A DNA stretch of 64,000 nucleotides from Winogradskyella forsetii (lineage in GTDB: Bacteria; Bacteroidota; Bacteroidia; Flavobacteriales; Flavobacteriaceae). The notes under the pieces are model-generated. The model did no database searches. It saw only the letters and a list, made by a program, of their open reading frames with translations, and was not told where the DNA came from. The DNA lies in assembly GCF_013394595.1 (NCBI RefSeq), contig NZ_CP053348.1, positions 2,692,001-2,756,000 on the forward strand, read 5' to 3'. This document shows positions 53,970 to 63,483 of this stretch, piece by piece; the stretch's first letter is position 1, and the number at the start of each line of letters is the position of its first letter. Made by a program: the position numbers and the translations under genes.

Positions 53970-55241
53970 TCATTCCATATTATTATAAAACAATTCTTTA
54001 GGTAATTTTCTCTCATAATCTTCCACAAATTTTACAATTTGATTGCAACAGGTATTTAATAATGCTTTGTACTCCTTAGAATCTTTATTATTCAGTATCT
54101 TAATGGTATAATTATGACTTAAATTTATTGGGTTTAATTTTTCTGTTTTGAAAAAATGGACTTGGCGCCAACTATTATTAATTCTATTTTCATCTGGCAA
54201 TTTTTCAACTATTGGAGAACCTTTCACACTTATAATACCTACAAACATATCACCATCTTTAAGACCTGCTCCACTAAAAGATTCTACACCAAACAAAAAG
54301 TATGGATTGGGATTACTTCTCAAACGAATCCAAATTTGTGAAAACTTATTTTTAACTGGGCTACCAGCATCGATTTGATAATTAGATTCATTGAGTCTCA
54401 TTCTTAAAACTTCAATTACATTTTCCCTGAAATTATGTCTTAGTTTCCTTAACGCCTTATCATAATTATCAGCTATAAATTTTGACTCTTCGATATTTGC
54501 CATCATAATTTCTAAAAGCTCTTTTTCATTCTCAGTATTCATTGTGTTCGTTAATTTTTTAATTAATAGTATGTATTGATTAATTGCCTCTCTTAAACCA
54601 CTAAAATTTGGAACTTCTTTTAAACATAGTTCTAACCATTCAACAATATGCTCCCTATAACTTATATTATAGAAATGTTCACCAGATTTGAGGTTTAATC
54701 TGCTATTTTTTTCAGGATTACTACCTTTTAAGGTCAAATAAAAAACTTTGTTTTTTAAATGGTTATAATTAAAATAACGTTTTATTTGTTTGAGTTGGTC
54801 TTTAGCATAAATCTTATTTTCTATACTTATTGTATTTCCAGCTTTATCTTTTAAAAAAACATCAATTCTACCACCTGTTTCATTCTTTAAATCCACTTTC
54901 CCAATATAAAATTCAGTTGTAACCAAAGCTTCTTTACTATTAAAAGCGTCATATAAAATGTTATTTTTTTCTATGCTATCTTCCTCATAATTTACAACAT
55001 TTAAAAATAATTTTAAAAATATATCACCCATTTGATGAGAGCCATTTGGGTTTAATAATTCTGCCAGAAAAGCTGAATGGGTTTTATCTTCTCTTGTCTC
55101 TATTTTTAAAACCGAAAACAAATTAAAATGTTCTCCTTTTGCAATTGTCAACTTATTATGATAATCCACAATGCGACCTGTAATTAACAATAAGCTTTTA
55201 AGTTTTTGAGTTGTTACTTTTGTTTTATTGATTTGATTCAT
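53970..55241 (-). CDS. Orphan PD-(D/E)XK nuclease superfamily protein (PDDEXK_4-like)
   Basis: 423 aa, cytosolic. Opens with FNLFSVLKIETREDKTHSAFLAELLNPNGSH, the recognisable start of PDDEXK_4 proteins; the nuclease core is GGRIDVFLKD and ISIENKIYAKDQLKQI (D, then E-x-K with a following Gln). The second half is mixed alpha/beta and uncharacterised. No methylase, helicase or toxin gene is beside it. Base composition is more AT-rich than the polysaccharide genes. Nuclease activity is predicted; a defensive or mobile origin is a guess. Confidence 0.87.
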   Translation of the reverse strand: MNQINKTKVTTQKLKSLLLITGRIVDYHNKLTIAKGEHFNLFSVLKIETREDKTHSAFLAELLNPNGSHQMGDIFLKLFLNVVNYEEDSIEKNNILYDAFNSKEALVTTEFYIGKVDLKNETGGRIDVFLKDKAGNTISIENKIYAKDQLKQIKRYFNYNHLKNKVFYLTLKGSNPEKNSRLNLKSGEHFYNISYREHIVEWLELCLKEVPNFSGLREAINQYILLIKKLTNTMNTENEKELLEIMMANIEESKFIADNYDKALRKLRHNFRENVIEVLRMRLNESNYQIDAGSPVKNKFSQIWIRLRSNPNPYFLFGVESFSGAGLKDGDMFVGIISVKGSPIVEKLPDENRINNSWRQVHFFKTEKLNPINLSHNYTIKILNNKDSKEYKALLNTCCNQIVKFVEDYERKLPKELFYNNME

Positions 55242-55292
55242 TTAGCATTATTATTTTTAATTGAAATCATTTTTATTCATAAAGTTATAACT

Positions 55293-55328
55293 CAATTTCA
55301 ACTTCAAATTCAATTTCAACTTCACAAG
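55293..55328. repeat. Hexamer-phased array
   Basis: Six 6-bp units (CAATTT, CAACTT, CAAATT and variants) run up to the end of the flippase gene. Differs in period from the heptamer arrays but similar in style. Confidence 0.65.
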
Positions 55329-55329
55329 A

Positions 55330-56790
55330 TTACTTCAACCGCAAATACTTCCTTATCTGACTCGAAATATCCAAAGAAACATTCAATTTGTAAATCATAA
55401 TTAAATAAACAAAACCGATTAATGCAGATTTCAAAGTGATATTCAGTATGGGATGAAATGGAAATTCCCAAAAGTAAAAAGCCACTGACAACACTATCAA
55501 TACTATAACAATCTTTACCGAGCCCATTGTAAACGGTAACATATTAAATTTCCGCTTTACAAATATAATTTTGATCGTGTTATAAATAAAAACAGCTAAA
55601 AATGTTGCAAATGCTGAACCTTCGATGCCATAAATAGGAATAAAAACAGCATTCAAAACAATGGCCATAATCGCCAATAAAACCCCAAAAAACAAGACCA
55701 TCCTATAATAATCACTGTTGAATAATATAGCATTATTATTTCCTAAGCTGTTGTCATAGAGTTTTGCTAAACTAACAATTAAGACAACAAAAAGACCTCC
55801 TGTAAATTCCTTCGGCAGAATCTCATACAACTGATTGATATTTAAAATAATCAACAAGAAGATAAAACCACTGACCACCAAAAGCGTCATAGAACTGCGT
55901 CTGTACAAATCTTCTAAAGACAAATGATCTTTTTCATTGAGATACTTAGCCGTTAGAGGTAACATAATTTGGTGCATGGCTCGTTGTGGGACCGCAATAA
56001 CCGTAGCAATAAATATAGCAACACTGTAATAAGCGACCTGTTCAATATCCGGTAACATTAGGCCAATCATAAACTTATCGATATCGAGAATTAACATGGC
56101 AACTGAACCCGCAATAATCATTAAGCCAGAATACTTCATAATTGAAAATTGATTCTCTAATTTCTGAAATTTTAACTTTGGGAACCTTACCGAATACGCA
56201 TAAAGTTTCATGATAAGCATTCGTAAAACATAGACTCCAACGAGGGCGATGATAAATTGGTCCACTGAGAGCCAATCTAAATTCACGCCAACCAGTAAAA
56301 ACATAATACAGACTCTATGAAAAATCTCTTTCATCAAGTTTCCAAAAACGGTTTGCATTTGCACTTTGGTCCATGCAAAAAAGATTTCGAAATAAGCCAT
56401 AGACACCGCCAAAACAAAAATATGCCAAATGTAATTTTCTACGATTCGGTTTTCATTTGAAAGCCATTCTACAATAGTATCATAGGCAAAAAAACCAATA
56501 AAAACAGTTGGGATTATAAACAGTAGTGGCAGAAACAACATCAAGGTCAGAAAACTATTGATACTATTTTTTGATTTAAAAGTGGAATAGAACTTTACAA
56601 TGGCATTATGAACTCCAAATGCCATAAAAGGCATCATAATATTCGCTGCTGAAAGTAAAAAAGCGACCAAGCCATAATATTGGTCTGTTAAAAAATTGGT
56701 GTAAAGAAAAAGCGTATTAATGGCTCCAATCCCGAAACCTAAATAGGTGGTTAAGGTGTTTTTAAAAGATTGGTTTAATACGATTCCCAT
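55330..56790 (-). CDS. Polysaccharide flippase (Wzx/MATE-like)
   Basis: 486 aa with about twelve to fourteen transmembrane helices throughout, no signal peptide. This is the oligosaccharide flippase/PST family that moves lipid-linked glycans across the inner membrane. Recognisable blocks include TYLGFGIGAINTLFLYTNFL at the N-terminus and NPQ-free helical bundles repeated after residue 235. Downstream of the GT4 and YfhO genes on the same strand, forming a surface-polysaccharide block. Undecaprenyl partner enzymes are outside the window. Confidence 0.9.
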   Translation of the reverse strand: MGIVLNQSFKNTLTTYLGFGIGAINTLFLYTNFLTDQYYGLVAFLLSAANIMMPFMAFGVHNAIVKFYSTFKSKNSINSFLTLMLFLPLLFIIPTVFIGFFAYDTIVEWLSNENRIVENYIWHIFVLAVSMAYFEIFFAWTKVQMQTVFGNLMKEIFHRVCIMFLLVGVNLDWLSVDQFIIALVGVYVLRMLIMKLYAYSVRFPKLKFQKLENQFSIMKYSGLMIIAGSVAMLILDIDKFMIGLMLPDIEQVAYYSVAIFIATVIAVPQRAMHQIMLPLTAKYLNEKDHLSLEDLYRRSSMTLLVVSGFIFLLIILNINQLYEILPKEFTGGLFVVLIVSLAKLYDNSLGNNNAILFNSDYYRMVLFFGVLLAIMAIVLNAVFIPIYGIEGSAFATFLAVFIYNTIKIIFVKRKFNMLPFTMGSVKIVIVLIVLSVAFYFWEFPFHPILNITLKSALIGFVYLIMIYKLNVSLDISSQIRKYLRLK

Positions 56791-56869
56791 TTTACAAATA
56801 ACAACTTTAAATTTTCAAATTCCAAAATGACTACGTGAAAATTGTTTCCCTAACCTGCAAGTTTAGATG

Positions 56870-56884
56870 CTGAATCAAGTTCAA
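56870..56884. repeat. Variant CTGAATCAAGTTCAA element
   Basis: A two-base variant of the CTGAAACAAGTTCAG hairpin at 20400 and 26532, now with a weaker stem. Confidence 0.45.
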
Positions 56885-56928
56885 CACATGCCTTGTAGAT
56901 TTTGACAAAAAAACAGCTAAGTATCATA

Positions 56929-56955
56929 CCTACAAGGTTTTAGAAACCTTGCAGG
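56929..56955. terminator. Hairpin after the GT4 gene
   Basis: CCTACAAGGTTT and AAACCTTGCAGG pair at 11 of 12 positions with a 3-base loop, 5 bp past the stop of the minus-strand GT4 gene. Confidence 0.6.
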
Positions 56956-56959
56956 ATTA

Positions 56960-58249
56960 CTAACAATGTTTAATCAAATTCGCCAATTTTTCAGTCAATG
57001 CTTTTCTACTATAAGGTTGTAAACCTATCGCATTTACGTTTAAGCTGTTGTTTTGAAAGGCTTCGAAATAAGATAAGATTTGTGCTTTTAATTCTACTTT
57101 TTGGTTGTAATTAAAATACACTCCTGTGTTGGTGGACTTTATAATTTGTTCCACATCAGCATCTTTTGGGCCAATAGCTAAAATTGGTGTTTCAGAAATC
57201 AGATATTCAAAAACTTTTCCTGGTATGATGGCTTTAGTGTCTTCGGAGTCGATTTCAATTAACAACAATAATTGTGATGTCATTTGAAATTTTATGGCTT
57301 TCTCATGATTTACATAACCAATTACGTCAACGTGATCTTTCAGTCCATTTTTGTAAATCGATTCTATAACATCATCGCTAACCACACCAATCAATTGTAA
57401 TTTAAAAGCTTCTGAAAAAGATTCATTCTCCCTTATTAATTCTGAAATCGTTTCCCACAAAACCACAGGGTTTCTTTCAGACAATAATGAGCCAATATGA
57501 GATAAGGTAAACAACTCGTCCTTTTTTTCTACGCTAATAGTATGGGAATCATAACCATTGGTAATTACTGAAATCGGTTGCTTGGTTTTGGTTCGGAATT
57601 CGTTTTTGGTATGATTACTTGTAACGATGATTTCATCAGCTGAATTTAGAACGTTATGCTCTAATTCCAAATGTTTTGCTTTTGAAACTTCTGTCAATTT
57701 TAAATCTTTATGGTAGCCAATGGTTGTCCATGGGTCTCTGAAATCTGCAAGCCACTTCACATCCAATATTGCTTTTAACCGTAAGCCAATTAAATGTAAA
57801 CTGTGAGGTGGCCCTGTGGTAATTATGGTTTTTATTTCGTGTTCTTTTATATAATTTGAAAGAAATTCAACCGAAGGGCTTACCCAATTTTTCCTCGCAT
57901 CTGGAATAAAATAATTTCCCCTAATATAGAGCATCGCTTTTTCAACTAAGGTTTGCTTTTTAGCTTGAGGAATAACGCCAGAACTGATTTTTTTAGAACG
58001 ACCTTTGGACAACCAGCCAGCCAGACTGTAAGGTTCTTTAATATGGTGTTTTAAAATGGTAATGCTATCTGGAATTTCGTTAACCAAACTTTCGTCAACA
58101 ATAGGATAATTTGGATTTTCTGGACAATAGACAATTGGCTCAAGACCAAACTCTGGCAAGTATTTTACAAATTTCAACCAACGTTGTACGCCAGGACCTC
58201 CAGCTGGTGGCCAATAGTATGTTATGATTAGAATCTGTTTTTTGCCCAT
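56960..58249 (-). CDS. Family 4 glycosyltransferase
   Basis: 429 aa from the ATG at 58249 (MGKKQILIITYYWPP). The frame opens further at 58279, but those ten residues are coded by the REP-like repeat, so the later start is preferred. GT-B fold: TYYWPPAGGPGVQRW near the N-terminus, TTGPPHSLHLIGL, DFRDPWTTIG, and the C-terminal sugar-nucleotide region with IPGKVFEYLISETPILAIG. It probably transfers a sugar in surface polysaccharide synthesis. Sits between YfhO and the flippase. Confidence 0.92.
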   Translation of the reverse strand: MGKKQILIITYYWPPAGGPGVQRWLKFVKYLPEFGLEPIVYCPENPNYPIVDESLVNEIPDSITILKHHIKEPYSLAGWLSKGRSKKISSGVIPQAKKQTLVEKAMLYIRGNYFIPDARKNWVSPSVEFLSNYIKEHEIKTIITTGPPHSLHLIGLRLKAILDVKWLADFRDPWTTIGYHKDLKLTEVSKAKHLELEHNVLNSADEIIVTSNHTKNEFRTKTKQPISVITNGYDSHTISVEKKDELFTLSHIGSLLSERNPVVLWETISELIRENESFSEAFKLQLIGVVSDDVIESIYKNGLKDHVDVIGYVNHEKAIKFQMTSQLLLLIEIDSEDTKAIIPGKVFEYLISETPILAIGPKDADVEQIIKSTNTGVYFNYNQKVELKAQILSYFEAFQNNSLNVNAIGLQPYSRKALTEKLANLIKHC

Positions 58250-58254
58250 CCTAA

Positions 58255-58274
58255 ATTCCTGCGAAGGCAGGAAT
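58255..58274. repeat. REP-like hairpin (copy 2)
   Basis: ATTCCTGC-GAAG-GCAGGAAT: 8-bp stem with a GAAG loop, lying over the extended N-terminus of the GT4 frame. A second common motif, CACTTCGACTGCGCTCAGTG, follows at 58311-58330. Confidence 0.8.
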
Positions 58275-58343
58275 CTCATTAATATTAATAATTAACTTAC
58301 TATAAAAGAAACACTTCGACTGCGCTCAGTGTGACAGCTAGTT

Positions 58344-60770
58344 TTATTTTTTCCTAAAAGTAAAATATAGACCCAACAAAACCAAAAGTCCTAATACAAC
58401 TGAACTTGCCAAAGCCACTTTACTTCCGGTCTCTACAACTTGTGGTTCAAACTTAAATTCTACGGTGTGATTTCCTTTTGGAATCTCTAAAGCTCGAAGC
58501 ACATAATTTACTCTAAAATGTGGTGTTAATTCACCATTGATATAAGCGTTCCAACCTTTAGCATAGTAGATTTCTGAGAATACAGCCAATCCATTATTGC
58601 TATTATTGGTTTCGTATTTTAAGTAATTTGGTTGGTATTCTTTTAACTGAATTGAAGCAGTAGAATCAACTTGATAGGTGGATTTCAAATTATGATCTGT
58701 TTGAACCTTTTTTTCTAAAACCGCTGAAGTCTTAGTATTCAAACTATCCAGAGCCAAAATTTCTTGGTTGGCGTCAGCAACAACTTTAAGTTTAGACACA
58801 AACCAAGCATTGCCATTGGCTTCTGTATTGGTATATGGAAAAATCTGTCCTTGCTCCTCGGCAATAATGTATTTGGTGTTAAGCATATTGAGGACATTCA
58901 TGTTGTTTTTATACACATGGAATTCCAACAATTCTTCTGCACGACCTAATTTAGCAGCACTATAACCCATTAAAGAATTATGATAATAAGCCGCTTTTGC
59001 TGGCATTCGCTGACCTTCGGAAGACATATCCATCACTCTAAAATGCCCTTTATCTTTTAAAATTTCCTTATCTGCACTGTTAGGCTGATAGGGTTTATCA
59101 ACTTTAATGGCCGACACAAAATCATCATTATTGACATATTTTTTATCCACGCTGACCAAATCAAAAAGGATTAAAACGGCAAATACAACGACGACTAAAG
59201 TTTCTGATAATTTCTTTTTCAGAAACAGGTAAATCGTTCCTGCTGACAATAACACTAAAATCAATGTTCTTAAGGTATCCTTTGTCAATAGGGATTTTCT
59301 ATCCTCTATAACAGCATCCATAAAAGGTTGTCCGTAGGCTTCAATATATTGGTCGTCCCTTAAGCCTTCAAAATCAAATAATGTGGATTTAAACAGTAAA
59401 AAGATGATAGCTAAACCTGCAGTGATTCCTAAGGCATATAATAAGGCTTTTAACTTTTCTTCCTCTTTTTGGAAGTCATTAAATAAGCGAACCAAAGCAA
59501 ATATGCCCAATACAGGAACGCATAATTCCAAAATAACCTGAATAGAACTTACGGCTCTAAACTTATTGTATAAAGGCACATAATCGATAAAGAAATCAGT
59601 TAGAAACCCGAGATTTTTTCCATAAGACAATAAAAGTGATAAAATCGTTCCACCTACAAGCCACCATTTCAATCTGCCCTTTACTAAAAATAAGCCTAGT
59701 ATAAATAGGAAAATTATTACGGCTCCAACATAAGCTGGTGCTTCAACTATGGGTTGATTTCCCCAATACATTGGTGCATTTCGGGCAGCATCGAGAGCTT
59801 CGATTGGTGAAGCTCCTAAATTAATATAGGCTTCGTAGGTTTCGGAATCTTTGCCAACATCCTCATAATTTCCACCTCCCATAAATTTTGGGATGTAGAG
59901 ATTAAAGGTTTCCAAAATTCCGTAACTGTATTCGGTAATATAATCTTTGCTTAATCCTGAAGTGACTTCTTTTGGCGAACCATCAGGATTAATAGATAAG
60001 TCACTTTGACCACGAGCACTTTCTTTTACATACTCTTGCGTTGCCATAATATTAGTGGCATTGAGACCAACGGCTAAAATGGCTGCAACAGAAAGCAACC
60101 CAACTGATTTAAAGAAATGTGGCAATACTTTTTTTCTGTAAGCGTCAATAAGATACGCCAAGCCTAAAACCAATACCAATAATAAAAGGTAATAGGTCAT
60201 TTGGAAATGGTTAGCAACAATTTCTAGCCCCAAAGCAATAGTGGTGAGTAGAAATCCTAATATATAATTCTTTCTAAAAGTGAGGACAATTCCCGCTAAA
60301 ACCAACGGCATATAAGCAATAGCATGTGCTTTAGAATTATGTCCGACACCTAAAATAATAATGAGATAAGTCGAAAATCCAAAAGCTAATGCACCAAGAG
60401 CTGCCAGCTTAAAATCAACTTTTAATGACAACAATAAAATATAAAAACCAATAAAATAAAGAAATAGATAATCTGCTGGTCTAGGCAAAAAACGTAAGGT
60501 TAAATCGAGTTTTTTTATGTAATTGTGAGGATATTTAGCCCCTAATTGATAAGTCGGCATCCCGCCAAAAGCACTATTGGTCCAGTACGTTTCTTCTCCT
60601 GTGGACTTGGCAAACTCTTTTTGCTGCTGAGCCATACCAATATAATGCATGATATCACTTTGATTGATTTTTTTGCCTTGTAAAACAGGACTAAAATAAG
60701 CTAAAGACACGATTACAAATCCTATTAAAATTAGGACATGTGGCAAAAAACGTTTTATTGAAAAAGACAT
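58344..60770 (-). CDS. YfhO family membrane protein
   Basis: 808 aa with about thirteen transmembrane helices and a C-terminal periplasmic domain. YfhO proteins are large GT-C-like membrane proteins linked to lipoteichoic or surface-glycan glycosylation. Typical here: NQSDIMHYIGMAQQQKEF, TYWTNSAFGGMPTYQ, MGGGNYEDVG, and a C-terminal beta domain YLKYETNNSNNGLAVFSEIYY followed by a last helix. Minus-strand with GT4 and flippase downstream, supporting a glycan role. Acceptor and sugar unknown. Confidence 0.9.
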   Translation of the reverse strand: MSFSIKRFLPHVLILIGFVIVSLAYFSPVLQGKKINQSDIMHYIGMAQQQKEFAKSTGEETYWTNSAFGGMPTYQLGAKYPHNYIKKLDLTLRFLPRPADYLFLYFIGFYILLLSLKVDFKLAALGALAFGFSTYLIIILGVGHNSKAHAIAYMPLVLAGIVLTFRKNYILGFLLTTIALGLEIVANHFQMTYYLLLLVLVLGLAYLIDAYRKKVLPHFFKSVGLLSVAAILAVGLNATNIMATQEYVKESARGQSDLSINPDGSPKEVTSGLSKDYITEYSYGILETFNLYIPKFMGGGNYEDVGKDSETYEAYINLGASPIEALDAARNAPMYWGNQPIVEAPAYVGAVIIFLFILGLFLVKGRLKWWLVGGTILSLLLSYGKNLGFLTDFFIDYVPLYNKFRAVSSIQVILELCVPVLGIFALVRLFNDFQKEEEKLKALLYALGITAGLAIIFLLFKSTLFDFEGLRDDQYIEAYGQPFMDAVIEDRKSLLTKDTLRTLILVLLSAGTIYLFLKKKLSETLVVVVFAVLILFDLVSVDKKYVNNDDFVSAIKVDKPYQPNSADKEILKDKGHFRVMDMSSEGQRMPAKAAYYHNSLMGYSAAKLGRAEELLEFHVYKNNMNVLNMLNTKYIIAEEQGQIFPYTNTEANGNAWFVSKLKVVADANQEILALDSLNTKTSAVLEKKVQTDHNLKSTYQVDSTASIQLKEYQPNYLKYETNNSNNGLAVFSEIYYAKGWNAYINGELTPHFRVNYVLRALEIPKGNHTVEFKFEPQVVETGSKVALASSVVLGLLVLLGLYFTFRKK

Positions 60771-60831
60771 GAAAATACTTTAAGTTGAATGATTCTGAAA
60801 AGTAGTTATTTTTATTGAAACAACTTATAAG

Positions 60832-60875
60832 ATTCCTGCCTTTACTTCCACTTCGCTCAGTAACCAAGCAGGAAT
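60832..60875. repeat. REP-like element (copy 3, interrupted)
   Basis: ATTCCTGC at 60832-60839 and GCAGGAAT at 60868-60875 with 28 bases between, inside which ACTTCGCTCAGT matches part of the motif after copy 2. Confidence 0.6.
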
Positions 60876-60879
60876 TGAG

Positions 60880-61152
60880 TTACTCAATTTCCTCGTAATC
60901 GATATACTCGCCTACTTTGTCGTTTGAAGATTTACTTTTATTCGGCATTTTATCGATAACGGTTTCCCCTTCATTCTCCTTTTGTTGTTGTCTTTGCTGA
61001 TTAGGATTTTGGAATCCACCAAATTGTTCCCCGAATTTCTGTTCGGCTTTTTTAGCCACAAAACGCACCAATAAAGGCGCAAAGAGACGTGCCAATATCT
61101 TAAAACCGAAATAAACCAGTAAAATAATTAAAATAGTTCTCAGTAATTGCAT
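60880..61152 (-). CDS. DUF4834 family small membrane protein
   Basis: 90 aa. N-terminal transmembrane helix (RTILIILLVYFGFKILARLF), a basic segment RFVAKKAEQKFGEQFGG, then a glutamine/glutamate-rich, disordered tail ending VGEYIDYEEIE. This matches DUF4834, a short flavobacterial family. Minus strand, upstream of the YfhO gene by 109 bp and divergent from the beta-barrel gene. Function unknown; perhaps a small membrane-associated adaptor. Confidence 0.85.
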   Translation of the reverse strand: MQLLRTILIILLVYFGFKILARLFAPLLVRFVAKKAEQKFGEQFGGFQNPNQQRQQQKENEGETVIDKMPNKSKSSNDKVGEYIDYEEIE

Positions 61153-61188
61153 GGATCAAGCTAATTGAATAATAAACATTGTAATATT

Positions 61189-61196
61189 CAAAAATA
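61189..61196 (-). promoter_or_regulatory. Candidate -7 element for the DUF4834 gene
   Basis: TATTTTTG on the minus strand, 37 bp before the start codon. Confidence 0.4.
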
Positions 61197-61250
61197 CAAT
61201 TATCGTCATTTATATTACGTTATTATTCCTTAAAAAAACTATAAAATCTA

Positions 61251-61258
61251 TATATTTG
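61251..61258 (+). promoter_or_regulatory. Candidate -7 element for the beta-barrel gene
   Basis: TATATTTG, 43 bp before the start of the 321-aa gene; divergent from the 61189 element. Confidence 0.45.
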
Positions 61259-61301
61259 GCTCAAATCTTCAATAGATAGAACGGTTTTAAATCCTTAAAC
61301 A

Positions 61302-62267
61302 ATGAGAATACTCAAATCGACCCTTGTTTTATTAATTGTAATATCCTTTAATTCTGCTTATGCTCAATATACCGAAGTCATTAACTCTAATCGTCCTGGA
61401 GTTTCAAAAAGTGCCTTCTCTGTTGGTACAGGAGTAGTTCAGTTTGAAGCTGGCGCATTCACCGTTAAAGAAGAGCATGCGCTCCGAAATTATGAAGTCT
61501 CAGGATTTGGTCTCGATTTTGCGCTTCGATATGGATTACTTTTTGAGCAGCTGGAGCTATCACTTGATGGCATTTATCAAAACGATAACATAACTTATAA
61601 CAGTGGGACTATAGCTATTGAAGATACACGTTCTAATTTTAAAAATTTCACTCTAGGCGCTAAATACCTAGTTTACGACCCTTACAAAAATGCAGAAGAT
61701 GCAAAACCAAATTTGTACAGCTACCATGCCAATAGAGGCTTTAGCTGGAAATCACTAATACCAGCTGTTTCTGTTTATGTTGGAGCTAATTATGACACCA
61801 AAGACAATCCTTACACAGCTTCTGGCATTGAAGGTTTTAGTCCAAAAGTAATGATTGCTACCCAAAACAACTTTAATGGCGGTTGGGTTTTTGTGATGAA
61901 CTTAATAAAGGATAGAATTGGTACAGACCAATCCGATTTTTCATATATATTAACCTTAACCCATTCTTTTACACCTCAATGGGTTGTATTTGGCGAAACC
62001 CAAGGTATTCAGAGTGATTTTTATGCTGATAATATTTTTAGGTTTGGAGGCGCTTATCTTTGGACCAAGGATTTTCAGCTCGATGCCAATATCGCCTTTA
62101 ATACTAAGGATACACCTTCCATTTTCAATATCGCTTTTGGAGCCTCTTATCGCTTGGATTTCCATAAGGACAAAAAGATTGATAATGGTAACTCCGCCAA
62201 AGACGGAAACGGTAAAATGCGAAAAAAGAAAAAAAAGAAGAAAAAAGAAGATGATTTTGACTCCTAA
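61302..62267 (+). CDS. Outer-membrane beta-barrel transporter-like protein
   Basis: 321 aa. Signal peptide (LLIVISFNSAYAQ) and about ten amphipathic strands, a layout resembling the phenol MetA-pathway outer-membrane family (PF13557-like). The N-terminal NSNRPGVSKSAFSVGTGVVQ is a common plug-like start. It ends in an unusual run of lysines (RKKKKKKKKEDDFDS) that is not part of the barrel. Followed 18 bp later by the acetyltransferase. Transported substrate unknown. Confidence 0.82.
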   Translation: MRILKSTLVLLIVISFNSAYAQYTEVINSNRPGVSKSAFSVGTGVVQFEAGAFTVKEEHALRNYEVSGFGLDFALRYGLLFEQLELSLDGIYQNDNITYNSGTIAIEDTRSNFKNFTLGAKYLVYDPYKNAEDAKPNLYSYHANRGFSWKSLIPAVSVYVGANYDTKDNPYTASGIEGFSPKVMIATQNNFNGGWVFVMNLIKDRIGTDQSDFSYILTLTHSFTPQWVVFGETQGIQSDFYADNIFRFGGAYLWTKDFQLDANIAFNTKDTPSIFNIAFGASYRLDFHKDKKIDNGNSAKDGNGKMRKKKKKKKKEDDFDS

Positions 62268-62285
62268 TTTAGCTCTCCTCACTAC

Positions 62286-63404
62286 ATGATAACAATCAAA
62301 GAAGCCACATCAAAAAAGGATTTAAAGGCATTTGTTAAGTTTCCTTTTGAATTATACAAGGACTCAAAATATTGGGTACCTCCAATTATCAAACAAGAAT
62401 TAGAAACTTTTAATAAAGACAAAAATCCTATTTTCAATGATGCTGAAGCCCGTTTTTTCCTTGCATACAAGGACAGCAAAATAGTTGGTAGAATTTCTGC
62501 GATTATAAATTATTTGGAAGTTGACAAAAAAGGAATCAAAAAAATGCGCTTCGGCTGGTTTGATTTTATTGACGACTTAGACGTTAGTAGACTATTATTA
62601 GAAACGGTTGAAAACATTGGAAGAGAACATGGCTTGAGCTACACAGAAGGCCCTGTTGGGTTTTCCAACTTAGATAAGGTTGGTGTGATGACTGAAGGTT
62701 TTGACCATTTGGCGACCATGATTACTTGGTACAATAATGCTTATTATGTGAATCATTATAACGTCCATGGTTACAAAATTGAAAAGGAGTACGCAGAAAG
62801 CAGATTTCCGTTTAGCAATGTAAAGCCAGAGTTTTTTAAAAAGGCACAGGAACTTATAAAACGTCGTTACCAAGTAAAAGCTTTGTCTTTCACCAAAACT
62901 GAGGAGGTAATGCCTTACGCAGACCGAATGTTCGACCTTTTTAACGAAACGTATTCTTCATTATCGTCTTTTGTGGAAATCACGGACATTCAAAAGGAAT
63001 ATTTCAAAAAGAAATTTATCAGTTTCATCAATCCGGAATACATCAAATTTATACTGGACAAAGATGACAAACTTATTGGTTTTGCCATTGTAATGCCAAG
63101 GTTTGCCCAAGCCTTACAAAAAGCTAATGGAAAACTTTTTCCTTTTGGATTTACACATATTTTAAAAGCGAAAAAAAATAGCAAAGAAGTTATTTTTTAT
63201 CTTATTGGCATACTGCCAGAGTATCAAAATAAAGGTGTACACGCCTTGATCTTCAATGAATACTATGAAACGTTTACAGCAAAAGGGATTGAAACCTGCT
63301 ACAGAACTCCCGAGCTTGAAGATAATGTGGCTATTAAACAAATATGGAAGCATTTTGATCCTAAGATATATGCCAGACGGAAAACTTTTGTGAAGGACTT
63401 ATAG
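62286..63404 (+). CDS. GNAT-family N-acetyltransferase-like protein
   Basis: 372 aa, cytosolic. It has a double-GNAT layout: an N-terminal part with FELYKDSKYWVPPIIKQELE and GPVGFSNLDKVGVMTEGF, and a C-terminal acetyl-CoA-binding half with VIFYLIGILPEYQNKGVHALIFNEY (the Q-x-x-G-x A-like motif). The substrate is unknown. Followed by a perfect terminator. The start ATG gives MITIKEATSKKDLKAF. Confidence 0.85.
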   Translation: MITIKEATSKKDLKAFVKFPFELYKDSKYWVPPIIKQELETFNKDKNPIFNDAEARFFLAYKDSKIVGRISAIINYLEVDKKGIKKMRFGWFDFIDDLDVSRLLLETVENIGREHGLSYTEGPVGFSNLDKVGVMTEGFDHLATMITWYNNAYYVNHYNVHGYKIEKEYAESRFPFSNVKPEFFKKAQELIKRRYQVKALSFTKTEEVMPYADRMFDLFNETYSSLSSFVEITDIQKEYFKKKFISFINPEYIKFILDKDDKLIGFAIVMPRFAQALQKANGKLFPFGFTHILKAKKNSKEVIFYLIGILPEYQNKGVHALIFNEYYETFTAKGIETCYRTPELEDNVAIKQIWKHFDPKIYARRKTFVKDL

Positions 63405-63421
63405 CATTTAGAAAATGAATA

Positions 63422-63463
63422 AAAAAAACGGTTATTACTTTTCTTAGTAATAACCGTTTTTTT
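63422..63463. terminator. Perfect bidirectional terminator
   Basis: A 17-bp perfect stem (AAAAAAACGGTTATTAC and its complement) with an 8-base loop lies between convergent genes, with A and T runs serving both directions. Confidence 0.92.
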
Positions 63464-63483
63464 ATATACTAATGAGTTTCTAA

